NCBI RefSeq assembly: GCF_000961095.1
Contig: NZ_CP011058.1
Coordinates: 5,038,001 to 5,102,000 of the forward strand
Origin: Paenibacillus beijingensis
Lineage (GTDB): Bacteria > Bacillota > Bacilli > Paenibacillales > Paenibacillaceae
Direction: 5' to 3'
Length of the DNA: 64,000 nucleotides
The position numbers and the translations under genes were made by a program. Positions 8,147 to 16,449 of the stretch are shown piece by piece (within the stretch, counting starts at the first letter, position 1; each line of letters starts with the position of its first letter). Below the pieces are notes generated by a model, which was given only the letters and a program-made list of their open reading frames with translations, was not told the origin of the DNA and did no database searches.

Positions 8147-10438
8147 TTATTGCACCTTTAAGCAATGCCTCGCACGGGCGATCTGCGTCGCTTCGACCAT
8201 GTTGCGCAAGGAATCGATCGTTTCTTCAAATCCGCGTGTTTTAAGTCCGCAATCCGGATTGATCCAGAAAAGCTTCGGATCCAGCACCCGCAAGGCGCGT
8301 TCGATCATAGCGGTTATTTCCTTCACTCGCGGGATGCGCGGACTGTGGATATCGTAGACACCTAAACCGATACCCAGTTTGTAAGTGTTCAACTCGAAGC
8401 TATGAATCAGTTCCCCGTGACTGCGGGATGTCTCGATCGAAATCACATCCGCATCCATCGCTTCAATCGAATCAATCATGTCATGGAACTCGCAATAACA
8501 CATATGCGTATGAATTTGCGTTGTGTCTTGAACCGTACAAGTGGTCATGCGGAACGCGTTGACGGCCCATTCCAAGTACTCAGCTTGATCTTTCTCCTTT
8601 AGCGGCAGCCCTTCGCGAACCGCAGGCTCATCAACCTGAATCATCCTGATTCCCGCATCCTCCAGCGCCTCTACCTCTTGTCGAAGCGCAAAGGCCAGTT
8701 GGCAGGCGATTTGTTCGCGCGTCATATCCTCGCGGACGAACGACCAGTTCATGATCGTAATCGGGCCGGTTAACATCCCTTTAACAGGGCGTTTGGTCTT
8801 CGACTGCGCATACGTTGTTTCTTCAACAGTCATCGGCTTCACGAACGCTACATCCCCATAAATAATGGGCGGTTTCACACAGCGGGATCCGTACGACTGC
8901 ACCCATCCGTTCTGTGTGAACGCGAAGCCCGCAAGCTTCTCACCGAAAAATTCGACCATATCCGTTCGTTCAAATTCGCCGTGCACGAGAACATCCAGCC
9001 CAATTTCTTCCTGCAGCCTAATCCAGGTATCGATCTGCTCCCGGATAAAGCTATCATACTGCTCGTTGTTCCACTCACCCTTCCGCCACAGTTGACGGGC
9101 CTTGCGCACCTCGGCCGATTGCGGAAAGCTGCCAATTGTCGTCGTCGGAAAAATCGGCAATTGCCATTTTTTCTGTTGAGCAAGAAACCGCTCAGAGAAA
9201 GGCAGAGTGCGTTCCGGATGCTTCGCACTTACGGCCGCGACGGCACGCTGAACGTCGATGCGATTGCGCTCACCGGAGTGATTGAGCGCCTGAAGAGCAC
9301 GCTCGCATTTTTCAAGCTCGTCTGAAATGACGGCCTCGCCAGAAGAAAATGCTTTCGCCAGCAGGACAAGCTCGTCCAGCTTCTCATCCGCAAATGCGAG
9401 AGCATTCTTAAGCTCAGGGATAAGACTCGCCTCCTTTTTCACTGTGACCGGAACATGAAGCAAACTGCACGACGATTGTACGATTAGCCGCTCGGCCGTT
9501 ACAAGTTCAGCCAACTCTTGCAGCAGCACCAGTTTCTCGCGAAGCGACGCCTTCCAGATGCCGCGGCCGTCAATGACTCCTGCACCCAGAATCTTGTCCG
9601 CAGGAAACCCTAATTCTTTAAGCGACGCCATATTGCCGGCTAATCCATGCACGAAATCGAGCCCTATTCCTTTGACGGGCAGCCGGACGATATCACTGTA
9701 GTTCTCTGCCGATTCAAAGTAGGTTTGCAGCATGATGTTCAGGCCCGGCACCGACCCCGCAAACGTCTCATAGATTGTCTGCAGTCGCTTGACATCAGCT
9801 CCGCTTAATTTGGTGACAAGAATCGGTTCGTCGATTTGGACCCATTGCACCCCTTCACGCTCAAGCTCCTGAAGGATCTGCACATAGAGCGGCAGCAAAC
9901 GATTCAGCCAGGCATCAGTCTCCGAGGTATCATACCCTTTGGACAGCTTCAGAAAGGTTAACGGCCCCACGATTACCGGCCTCCCCTCGATCCCGAGCTT
10001 TTCCTTCGCTTCCCGGTATGCCGCAAGGGGTTTATTTTCGGTCAGTACGGGCGATGCCCCATCCAGTTCAGGCACGATATAGTGATAGTTCGTGTTAAAC
10101 CACTTGGTCATTTCACTTGCGGTTGCATGCTTCGTGCCACGGGCAATGCCGTAATACACGGACAAGGGTACAACGCCGCCCTCATAAGGAAAGCGTTTCG
10201 GAATAATGCCGAACATCGTGGCGGTATCAAGAACATGATCGTAATAGCTGAAATCATTGACCGGGATGAAATCGATGCCCTTCTCCTGCTGCTTGCGCAA
10301 ATGATTCAAACGGATCTCCTGCAGCCGGCTGTGAAGCTCCGATTCTTCGAGTTTGCCCGACCAGAACGCTTCGAGCGTTCTTTTCCATTCACGCTCCGCA
10401 CCAATACGCGGATATCCCAAAACACTGCTTTTCACCAT
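8147..10438 (-). CDS. metE: Cobalamin-independent methionine synthase
   Basis: Transfers the methyl group of 5-methyltetrahydropteroyl-triglutamate to homocysteine, the last step of methionine synthesis. The 763-residue protein has the usual length, opens with SSVLGYPRIGAEREWK, and has two barrel halves. Zinc and substrate motifs are present in the second half: VHGEFERTDMVEFF, IQVDEPAVREGLPL, HTHMCYCEF and NPDCGLKTRG. The start ATG has AGGGGTG 7 bases upstream. A LysR gene lies immediately upstream on the same strand, and the 110-base gap holds dyads but no S-box or T-box, suggesting protein-based control. Confidence 0.97.
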   Translation of the reverse strand: MVKSSVLGYPRIGAEREWKRTLEAFWSGKLEESELHSRLQEIRLNHLRKQQEKGIDFIPVNDFSYYDHVLDTATMFGIIPKRFPYEGGVVPLSVYYGIARGTKHATASEMTKWFNTNYHYIVPELDGASPVLTENKPLAAYREAKEKLGIEGRPVIVGPLTFLKLSKGYDTSETDAWLNRLLPLYVQILQELEREGVQWVQIDEPILVTKLSGADVKRLQTIYETFAGSVPGLNIMLQTYFESAENYSDIVRLPVKGIGLDFVHGLAGNMASLKELGFPADKILGAGVIDGRGIWKASLREKLVLLQELAELVTAERLIVQSSCSLLHVPVTVKKEASLIPELKNALAFADEKLDELVLLAKAFSSGEAVISDELEKCERALQALNHSGERNRIDVQRAVAAVSAKHPERTLPFSERFLAQQKKWQLPIFPTTTIGSFPQSAEVRKARQLWRKGEWNNEQYDSFIREQIDTWIRLQEEIGLDVLVHGEFERTDMVEFFGEKLAGFAFTQNGWVQSYGSRCVKPPIIYGDVAFVKPMTVEETTYAQSKTKRPVKGMLTGPITIMNWSFVREDMTREQIACQLAFALRQEVEALEDAGIRMIQVDEPAVREGLPLKEKDQAEYLEWAVNAFRMTTCTVQDTTQIHTHMCYCEFHDMIDSIEAMDADVISIETSRSHGELIHSFELNTYKLGIGLGVYDIHSPRIPRVKEITAMIERALRVLDPKLFWINPDCGLKTRGFEETIDSLRNMVEATQIARARHCLKVQ

Positions 10439-10440
10439 CC

Positions 10441-10533
10441 TGTAACACCCCTATGCAAATTGTTACAAGAAAGATAACATGTATCGGTCGATATAGCGTA
10501 ACTCAAGAAAACTATATCTGGCCATAGCCTATG
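10441..10533 (-). promoter_or_regulatory. metE upstream region with two dyads (candidate LysR sites)
   Basis: Next to the metE start, TGTAACA (10441-10447) and TGTTACA (10461-10467) form a perfect 7-bp inverted repeat with a 13-base spacer. Further upstream CATAG-C-CTATG (10523-10533) is a compact dyad of LysR-binding style, within an ATAT-rich stretch. The order (distal compact dyad, proximal promoter region) fits LysR activation of metE. No confident promoter hexamers were assigned. Confidence 0.45.
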
Positions 10534-10548
10534 ACTATATCAAAGAGT

Positions 10549-11451
10549 TTATTGGGCTATCGCTTGCTTGAGCGCTTCGATATATGCCGCCCCGAGCTTG
10601 GATAACGAAACATTTCGATGGGAAATCCAACCGACATGGATCGTTTCCTTGCAATCCAAAGGTACGGGAATAATTTCATTGCCGTTTAAATCGGCGCTTA
10701 GAACCCCTGTTGAGATCGTGTATCCGTTCAACCCGATCAATAGATTGAAGAGCGTCGCCCGGTCGTTTACACGGATGCTTTTCTTATGTAACAGCGTACT
10801 GAGAATCTCTTCTGAAAAATGAAACGAATTATATTCGCCCTGATCAAAGGAAAGATACGGATATTCCTGAAGCTGGTCGATGGTCACAATCGGCTGCTTG
10901 GCGAGCGGGTTCTTAATGCTGATAAAAATATGCGGCTTAGCGGTAAACAAGCTGTTGAATTGCAAATTTGCGGCTTTCAGCAGCTTGTTGATCACTTTCC
11001 CATTGAACTCGTTTACATACAGAATCCCAATTTCGCTGCGCATACTTTTGACATCTTCGATAATTTCATAGGTTTTCGTCTCACGCAGCGTCAGCTCATA
11101 TTCATCCTGACCAAATTCCCGAACCAGATTAACAAAGGCATTCACCGCAAAAGCGTAATGCTGGGTCGAAACCGAGAAATGCTGCGGTGAAGGTTTGGCA
11201 TTAAGGTAACGGCTTTCCAGCAATTCCGCCTGCTCGACGACCTGCCGCGCGTAGCTTAAAAACTCAACCCCCTCCTTGGAAAGCGAGATCCCTTTATTCG
11301 ATCGTTCAAAAATCGCAATCTGCATTTCTTCTTCCAGATCCTTAATCGCATTTGAAAGACTTGGCTGAGAAATAAAGAGCCGCTTGGCGGCCTCATTAAT
11401 AGAGCCCCGGTTGGCAACCTCAATGACGTACTTTAATTGCTGCAGAGTCAA
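10549..11451 (-). CDS. LysR-family regulator, probable control of metE
   Basis: A 300-residue LysR regulator. The N-terminal winged HTH is typical (MTLQQLKYVIEVANRGSINE, then AAKRLFISQPSLSNAIKDLE), with a co-inducer-binding domain from about residue 90. It precedes metE on the same strand by 110 bases and follows the AlkA gene by only 5 bases, so it may be co-transcribed with alkA. The location makes metE the most likely target, by analogy with MetR/CysL-type regulators, but sequence alone does not show its ligand. Confidence 0.88.
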   Translation of the reverse strand: MTLQQLKYVIEVANRGSINEAAKRLFISQPSLSNAIKDLEEEMQIAIFERSNKGISLSKEGVEFLSYARQVVEQAELLESRYLNAKPSPQHFSVSTQHYAFAVNAFVNLVREFGQDEYELTLRETKTYEIIEDVKSMRSEIGILYVNEFNGKVINKLLKAANLQFNSLFTAKPHIFISIKNPLAKQPIVTIDQLQEYPYLSFDQGEYNSFHFSEEILSTLLHKKSIRVNDRATLFNLLIGLNGYTISTGVLSADLNGNEIIPVPLDCKETIHVGWISHRNVSLSKLGAAYIEALKQAIAQ

Positions 11452-11456
11452 TGAAA

Positions 11457-12131
11457 TTACTCCCCTTCAACCATCTTGATTGACTCACCCGCGGGTGGAT
11501 GGCTCCCTTTTACATGACCGCGATTGACCGCTTCCCAAAGATAGAGTGAGGCGACCGTCCGGTACGGCCTCCACTTTTCGCCATGGCGTTCCAGTACGCC
11601 GGGAGCAGTTTTTATCCCGTCTTCGTAAAGCCAGCACACGGCGCGGCGAAGCCCGGCATCGCCAAGAGACAGCACATCCTCCCGCCCAAGGAAAAAAATG
11701 AGGAACATTTCGGCTGTCCAACGCCCGATTCCTTTTACCTTCGTCAGCGATTCAATGACTTCGTCGTCAGCCAAATCAGGCAAGGAACCGAAATCCAGCT
11801 CTCGACGCTCAATGAGGCCGGCCAGCCCTTTAATATAACCTATTTTCGGTCTGGAAACGCCCGCCTTGCGCAGTTCATCTTCAGACAAGGATAGAATGGA
11901 ATCCGGCGAGATGTCCCTGCACAGTTCTTCCAATCGGCCTATAATGGTGGCTGCCGCTTTGACGGAAAGCTGCTGGCCGATCAATGATTTGGCCAAAAAC
12001 TCGAACATATTGGCCCGTTCCGGCACAACGAGCGACCCTACTCTTTCAACCAAATAGGAAAACCTTGGGTCGGCGCTGCATAATAGCCGAACGCGTGACT
12101 CATTCGAATGTAGATCAAACAGAGAGCTCAT
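11457..12131 (-). CDS. DNA-3-methyladenine glycosylase (AlkA-type, HhH-GPD)
   Basis: Base-excision repair enzyme that removes alkylated purines. The 224-residue protein has the helix-hairpin-helix LTKVKGIGRWTAEMFLIFFL followed by GREDVLSLGDAGLRRA, whose Asp is the expected catalytic residue of HhH-GPD glycosylases. It lacks the N-terminal extra domain of E. coli AlkA, like the short firmicute forms. Upstream, FLAKSLIGQQLSVKAAATI is the usual substrate-pocket helix. Its stop lies 5 bases before the LysR start, so the two genes probably share a transcript. Confidence 0.9.
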   Translation of the reverse strand: MSSLFDLHSNESRVRLLCSADPRFSYLVERVGSLVVPERANMFEFLAKSLIGQQLSVKAAATIIGRLEELCRDISPDSILSLSEDELRKAGVSRPKIGYIKGLAGLIERRELDFGSLPDLADDEVIESLTKVKGIGRWTAEMFLIFFLGREDVLSLGDAGLRRAVCWLYEDGIKTAPGVLERHGEKWRPYRTVASLYLWEAVNRGHVKGSHPPAGESIKMVEGE

Positions 12132-12228
12132 GGAAATTCCACTTTCTGTGAATATATATTTTTTCTGTATCCATTATACACGAACTTTCGAGCAGTCGGT
12201 GAAATTACCGGGCCGTGAATCGACTTCA

Positions 12229-12708
12229 CTAAAAGAGCCCTTTGGTCAATTTTCCAACTGAAACGGGTTTAACGGAGTCAAAATGAATATCCCGAACATA
12301 CTTAATGTTAAGCCCGCCGGGTCCAACTTTTATAAAACGCCCTAACAATCCTAAATTCTCTTTTAAAGATTGAATCTCATCCTCAGTTGCGATCCGTTTT
12401 TCTCCAACAGTTCCTGACAATCGTACTCCTGGAGGCGTTTTGAATTTTCTAAAAAGAAACGATCGTAACAAAAACCATTTACTACTGTTAACAGCTAGAA
12501 TACAGACCCGATTATTATGTTCATGGTTTTGTGCCATTTGGGAAGTGAAAATTGGAAAATATAAGCCTTTTGGCTGATCTTTGCTGAGTATTAGCGACCC
12601 AATTGGAGTAATATGTGGCGTTCCATCTGGGTTTACAGTGGCAAATGAGAATCCGAATGACCGAGAAGCAACATCTCTCCAAGTATTCCAGTGATCGAAT
12701 GGCTGCAT
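12229..12708 (-). CDS. Pyridoxamine 5'-phosphate oxidase-like flavin-binding protein
   Basis: About 159 residues with the split-barrel fold. Typical features are FGFSFATVNPDGTPHITPIGSL near the N-terminus and a nucleotide-pocket region YFPIFTSQMAQNHEHNN. The start is set at MQPFDHWNTW because AGAGGGAA lies just upstream; the open frame continues back to 12888, but that part overlaps the upstream gene and reads as nonsense. It lies 23 bases after a small coiled-coil gene and probably belongs to the same MarR-controlled operon. The substrate is unknown; F420, FMN or heme binding are all possible. Confidence 0.75.
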   Translation of the reverse strand: MQPFDHWNTWRDVASRSFGFSFATVNPDGTPHITPIGSLILSKDQPKGLYFPIFTSQMAQNHEHNNRVCILAVNSSKWFLLRSFLFRKFKTPPGVRLSGTVGEKRIATEDEIQSLKENLGLLGRFIKVGPGGLNIKYVRDIHFDSVKPVSVGKLTKGLF

Positions 12709-12731
12709 CGTATTCCCTCTTTTCTTCGAAT

Positions 12732-13007
12732 TTACTCCTCCGTAATATCGATATTGCGCGATTTGCCCCGTTGGTCCGGACCAGCGGATGCCTTGGACGA
12801 TACATTCCCTTCCTCCGGAGATGCGTAACGCTCCTCCTCGAGGGTGTCGATAACGCTGTCGATCACCGCCCGGTAAGCCTGCAAACACTCCTTAACCGAG
12901 TTTCGTACATGCTGCTTCGCCTGCCGCTGCTCCAAATGCCCGAACAGCCGCTCCACCCGGTCTAAATGCTCCAGCATCCGCTCCAATCTATACCCCGAAG
13001 TTCTCAT
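12732..13007 (-). CDS. Small helical protein coupled to the ArsA-like ATPase
   Basis: A 91-residue protein whose start ATG overlaps the stop of the ATPase gene (ATGA at 13004-13007), a sign of translational coupling. Residues 1-60 are amphipathic helix (YRLERMLEHLDRVERLFGHL), consistent with a coiled coil; the C-terminus is polar and probably disordered. I recognise no family. The tight coupling suggests it is a partner or adaptor of the ATPase. Confidence 0.7.
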   Translation of the reverse strand: MRTSGYRLERMLEHLDRVERLFGHLEQRQAKQHVRNSVKECLQAYRAVIDSVIDTLEEERYASPEEGNVSSKASAGPDQRGKSRNIDITEE

Positions 13008-14200
13008 TCGCTCACCCCCTCCCCTTCAGATAGCCGCTTGCCGAACCGGATGAACAGCCGATCCTGTGCAAACTTCGCGCCGAGCACCGCACGGCCCATT
13101 AGCGTCCGCGGCAGCACAACCTTCCGCTTGTAAGCCCCTACGTGCACCGTCAACTCATCGCCGCTCTGCGTCAAATCCAGATCCGCCTTCTCGGCAAAAG
13201 GAATGGCCAACTCGAGCACGACCTCTTCCCCTTCCTCCCGAATCGACTCCGTGCGGCCCCGGTACATCAGCTCGGAAGGATCTGAACTGCCGAACACAAT
13301 ATGCGCGAGCTCCTTAAGAACCGGGATGCCGACCACTTCCCCCGCCATTAGCGGTGCCTTCAGGATCGGCAGCGGCTGGAAGTTCAGCACGATTTCCTCC
13401 TCGTACTTCTTCTGAATCGTTCTCCACTGCGCCAGGAAGCTGTCTGTCGTCTCATCCGGGAGCACACGGTTCATGATGACGGCATCGGTGTTGAAGCCGT
13501 ACAGGTTCAGATAAGTAAACGATCGTTTCGCTTCGGACAGCACCATTTTCTCCGGGTTGAGGACAATGCGCACCGACGTGATGTCCGGGTCAAGAATGAT
13601 TCGCTGCATATCCTCAAGGCTGCGCGCGAAATGTTCGATGCTGTCCAGCACATCATTAGACGGAAGTTCGATTCCTCCGCTGACGACTTTGGCCACGGGG
13701 CGGACGAGTTTGATCAAGCGCCGCTCGTACGGAAAAATTTTCTCCAGCCACCAGTTGAGGACGTTTGGGTAGCTGAGCAGGCGGAGCGTCTCACCGGTGG
13801 GCGCGCAGTCCACAACCAGCACATCAAACAGGCCGCTTTGCGCATGCTCCTTGATTTGAAGCAGACTGAACAGCTCCTCCATGCCGGGGAACACAAGCAT
13901 CTCTTCCATCGTGACATCCCTGAGCTGTGCCTTGTCGAGCAGCTTTGTCAGCCAGGCCTGCACCGTCCCCCAATTACGTTCCGTCTCCCGCAGGCTGTTC
14001 ACCTCTTGCCCCCATAAGTTGTCGGCAATCTGAACCGGATCAGGCCCAATCCGCTTATCCAACGAATCCGACAAACTGTGTGCCGCATCGGTGCTGAGAA
14101 CGAGTGTGCGCAGCCCCTGCTCCGCCAGCTTTACCGCTGTCGCCGCTGCGATGCTCGTTTTTCCGACGCCGCCTTTACCCGTGTAAATGATGATCCGCAT
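13004..14200 (-). CDS. ArsA/Get3-like ATPase with HSP20-like C-terminal domain
   Basis: A 398-residue P-loop ATPase of the ArsA family. It opens with YTGKGGVGKTSIAAATAVKL (deviant Walker A), followed by the switch-like LVLSTDAAHSLSDSL and VVDCAPTGETLRLLSYP. The last 80 residues, from about LELAIPFAEKADLDL, look like the ArsA_HSP20 domain. There is one ATPase unit rather than the tandem halves of E. coli ArsA. No arsenite pump or ArsR is nearby, so a role in arsenite export is doubtful. A MarR-type operator lies about 20 bases upstream of the start, and two genes follow in the operon. Confidence 0.88.
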   Translation of the reverse strand: MRIIIYTGKGGVGKTSIAAATAVKLAEQGLRTLVLSTDAAHSLSDSLDKRIGPDPVQIADNLWGQEVNSLRETERNWGTVQAWLTKLLDKAQLRDVTMEEMLVFPGMEELFSLLQIKEHAQSGLFDVLVVDCAPTGETLRLLSYPNVLNWWLEKIFPYERRLIKLVRPVAKVVSGGIELPSNDVLDSIEHFARSLEDMQRIILDPDITSVRIVLNPEKMVLSEAKRSFTYLNLYGFNTDAVIMNRVLPDETTDSFLAQWRTIQKKYEEEIVLNFQPLPILKAPLMAGEVVGIPVLKELAHIVFGSSDPSELMYRGRTESIREEGEEVVLELAIPFAEKADLDLTQSGDELTVHVGAYKRKVVLPRTLMGRAVLGAKFAQDRLFIRFGKRLSEGEGVSE

Positions 14201-14219
14201 GTCGAACCGCTCCTTTTAG

Positions 14220-14231
14220 TACGATTTCGTA
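14220..14231. promoter_or_regulatory. MarR-type operator before the ATPase operon
   Basis: TACGA-TT-TCGTA is a perfect 5-bp dyad inside the 18-mer tagtacgatttcgtagta. The same 18-mer with one base changed lies in the promoter of the neighbouring MarR gene. Here it sits directly before the ribosome site of the ATPase gene. Confidence 0.7.
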
Positions 14232-14262
14232 GTATTTAGGTAAAAAAATCCGGCTGAACCGG

Positions 14263-14739
14263 CTATTCCTCGATGGTGATTTTTCTCGGCGACGCTTTCT
14301 TCTCTTGCGGTTTCAACGGTCCTTTCTCCTGGAAGGCACGTGCGACCTTGAGCAGTAGAGCCGTGAATTGCTCCAGCTCTTGCGCAGTAAGCACTTCCTC
14401 TACCCGGCTTAACATCGCCTGCATGATCTGTTGGCACTCGCTTGCGAGCTTACGCCCTTCCTGCGTCAAGGTGACGAGCTTCACCCGCTGGTCGAGCGGG
14501 GACGTGGCCCGGGCGATATAACCTTTTCGCTCGAGCCGCTTGGCGATGCTCGTCATCGAGCTGAGCGGAGCTCCCATCTCGGCGGCAAGCCCCGACATCG
14601 GCATATCGCCCCGAAACAGCAGGATCAGCAGCGTGGACAAATCGGAGCGCGTTATATTCTGCTCGATCTCGGCCGTATCGGTTATGAAGGCAAATGGTCG
14701 CAGTCCGGTTTTGAGCAAGAGGTCAAACAACTGCTGCAT
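14263..14739 (-). CDS. MarR-family repressor of the ATPase operon and itself
   Basis: A 158-residue winged-helix regulator: helices around QNITRSDLSTLLILLFRG, the recognition region MGAPLSSMTSIAKRLERKGY, and a wing SPLDQRVKLVTLTQEGRKLA. The C-terminal 20 residues are a basic tail. It is on the same strand and directly upstream of the ArsA-like operon, and both units carry nearly identical operators (14220-14231 and 14788-14799). This makes autoregulation and control of the ATPase operon likely. The signal is unknown. Confidence 0.9.
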   Translation of the reverse strand: MQQLFDLLLKTGLRPFAFITDTAEIEQNITRSDLSTLLILLFRGDMPMSGLAAEMGAPLSSMTSIAKRLERKGYIARATSPLDQRVKLVTLTQEGRKLASECQQIMQAMLSRVEEVLTAQELEQFTALLLKVARAFQEKGPLKPQEKKASPRKITIEE

Positions 14740-14780
14740 ATCTGGCTCCTTTTAGTACGAAAGTGAAGGAATTTGATACC

Positions 14781-14809
14781 ATTATAGTACGATGTCGTAG
14801 TAATATCAA
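14781..14809 (-). promoter_or_regulatory. MarR gene promoter with operator in the spacer
   Basis: On the minus strand TTGATA (14809-14804) and TATAAT (14786-14781) are separated by 17 bases, and the dyad TACGA-TG-TCGTA (14788-14799) fills the spacer. Bound repressor would block RNA polymerase. A further half site tagtacga lies near the gene's ribosome site (14754-14761). Confidence 0.75.
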
Positions 14810-14891
14810 GTCAAATAAATTGATCCAGCATGCCATTTATGTTCGAGAGATGAAAATCGGCCGGCTCGAATACCTGGCCATTCTCTCCGTC

Positions 14892-15236
14892 TTACCAACC
14901 AAAACGAAATAGTGTGGAGAGAATAAAACCAAGGGAAATTATAACGGATAAAAAAGTCATCCCCTTCATCCAAATTGGCATCTGTTTATGTACATACAGG
15001 CGATAAACAGAATAAACGGATGTTAGTAGCGTTGCAAGGAGCATGGCTCTTCTGAGCCACAACACCCCCGACATCGTGACCATCATATTGGCGGAGCCTC
15101 CAAGCACAAATAAGATTCCGACATGAAGCCAGTGATGTGAAGAAGCAATGATGGATAATAGAATCGATGAGACCGAGGCTGCAACGGTTGAAGCTGCCTG
15201 TTTATTCTTATCGTTCCGAATGTGCCGATGGTTCAT
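14892..15236 (-). CDS. Small membrane protein, unknown, in operon with MarR
   Basis: A 114-residue protein with a polar N-terminus (MNHRHIRNDKNKQ) and four hydrophobic segments. Its start lies 29 bases inside the preceding MarR gene, so translation is probably coupled. No known family is recognised. Pairing with a MarR repressor suggests a stress- or drug-related membrane role, but this is only an inference from position. Confidence 0.65.
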   Translation of the reverse strand: MNHRHIRNDKNKQAASTVAASVSSILLSIIASSHHWLHVGILFVLGGSANMMVTMSGVLWLRRAMLLATLLTSVYSVYRLYVHKQMPIWMKGMTFLSVIISLGFILSTLFRFGW

Positions 15237-15678
15237 TGTTTTCTCTCCTCATTTCAGATAATGACCGTGTAAACGCTTTAAAGCTTTCGAAAAACAGGTT
15301 TTGCTCCGATTCCGGCATCTTCCCGAGAATGGCGCCGTAAAATTCAACCGACTGGTCACGGAGCCTTTGAATGGAGTCTGTTCCTTTCCCGGTTAAAGTG
15401 AGAACGACCTCCCTGCGATTATGTTCGTTTAATTCCCTTGATACAAAACCTCCTTTAACGAGCCCGTCAATCAATCGGCTGACCGAGCTCCTCTCCAGTT
15501 GAAGCCTATTCGCAAGTTCTGTGATCGTAAGCGGTTCTTTTTCCAGTTCTTGAAGAGAGAAGACTTGTGAGAGCGACATCGAAAAACCGCAAGGCGTTCT
15601 TGTTTGTTCCAACAACCCGAACAAGCGAATGAATTGCTGCATCATACCCCTAAGCTCCACAATTTTTTCCCTTTGCAT
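15208..15678 (-). CDS. MarR-family transcriptional regulator
   Basis: A 156-residue winged-helix protein with the core LTITELANRLQLERSSVSRL and wing ELNEHNRREVVLTLTGKGTD. The start is set at MQREKIVELRG, with AGGTGG just upstream; a more distal ATG (15708) lies right behind the -10 box and lacks a ribosome site. It is followed by an overlapping membrane-protein gene. Its own strong promoter is just upstream. Confidence 0.88.
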   Translation of the reverse strand: MQREKIVELRGMMQQFIRLFGLLEQTRTPCGFSMSLSQVFSLQELEKEPLTITELANRLQLERSSVSRLIDGLVKGGFVSRELNEHNRREVVLTLTGKGTDSIQRLRDQSVEFYGAILGKMPESEQNLFFESFKAFTRSLSEMRRENNEPSAHSER

Positions 15679-15715
15679 CTGTCCACCTCTAATATGTGTA
15701 TTAACCATTTGTTGT

Positions 15716-15745
15716 ATTATACACGTATTTAACGGTAAGAGTCAA
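15716..15745 (-). promoter_or_regulatory. Promoter of the MarR/membrane protein operon
   Basis: On the minus strand TTGACT (15745-15740) and a perfect TATAAT (15721-15716) are separated by 18 bases, about 40 bases before the chosen start codon. Confidence 0.7.
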
Positions 15746-15864
15746 AGTCGCTGATTACTTTCCCAACGCACTCTATCATAAATTTCTCATGATCAAAGAA
15801 ATGGTATTTTGGATGGGTGTTTTAAAGATTTAATATAGTTATAATGAGAATATGAAAAAAAGAT

Positions 15865-15886
15865 CCAGCCCCCTAGAGGGGACTGG
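15865..15886 (+). other. Hairpin in the ridA leader
   Basis: CCAG-c-CCCC, loop tag-a, then GGGG-a-CTGG form a compact GC-rich stem about 50 bases before the ridA start codon. There is no T-run. It may be a leader structure or the end of an upstream transcript. Confidence 0.35.
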
Positions 15887-15937
15887 GAATTAACTTGCAA
15901 ATGCATGAAAAAATACGATACAGGGAGAAAAATTCTT

Positions 15938-16342
15938 ATGGATCAAAATATCGTAAAAATTATGTCCGGAAATGCCCCCACTCCCATTGGTCCTTTCTCG
16001 CATGCCGTCAAAGTCGGAAATCTCGTCTTCATCACGGGACAAATGCCGACCGATCCGAAGACAAATGAAATGATTTTAGGCACTTTTGCCGAACAAACCC
16101 GCCTTGTCCTGGAAAATTTAAAAATTATTCTCGATGAAGTCGGCAGCGATCCCGATCATGTCATCCAATCACGAGTATTCATTACCAATATGGGTCATTT
16201 TGAAGAAGTGAATCAAGTATACCGCAGTTTTTTTGGACGCGATTTACCGGCGAGAACATGCATCGGTGTAACCGGTTTAGCCGGCGGAGCGGATGTTGAA
16301 ATCGATATGATCGCCTGGATTCCAGAGAACCAAAGCAAATAG
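15938..16342 (+). CDS. RidA-family enamine/imine deaminase
   Basis: Small trimeric enzyme that hydrolyses reactive enamine and imine intermediates from PLP enzymes. The 134-residue protein has the family features: GNAPTPIGPFSHAVKVGN near the N-terminus, FITGQMPTDP, and the C-terminal signature around ARTCIGVTGLAGGADVEIDM with the substrate-binding Arg. The start at MDQNIVKIM has GGGAGA upstream; an earlier ATG at 15905 is less well placed. It is about 100 bases before the FAD/Rieske gene on the same strand. Confidence 0.88.
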   Translation: MDQNIVKIMSGNAPTPIGPFSHAVKVGNLVFITGQMPTDPKTNEMILGTFAEQTRLVLENLKIILDEVGSDPDHVIQSRVFITNMGHFEEVNQVYRSFFGRDLPARTCIGVTGLAGGADVEIDMIAWIPENQSK

Positions 16343-16449
16343 AGCATCCTCCACGTCAGGTTCATCATCAAATTCCCTCTCTATATGATTCAGATCCCAA
16401 TAATCCGGGAATACTTGGGAAAAGTTTGGATTATTAGGAGGGTAATTCG

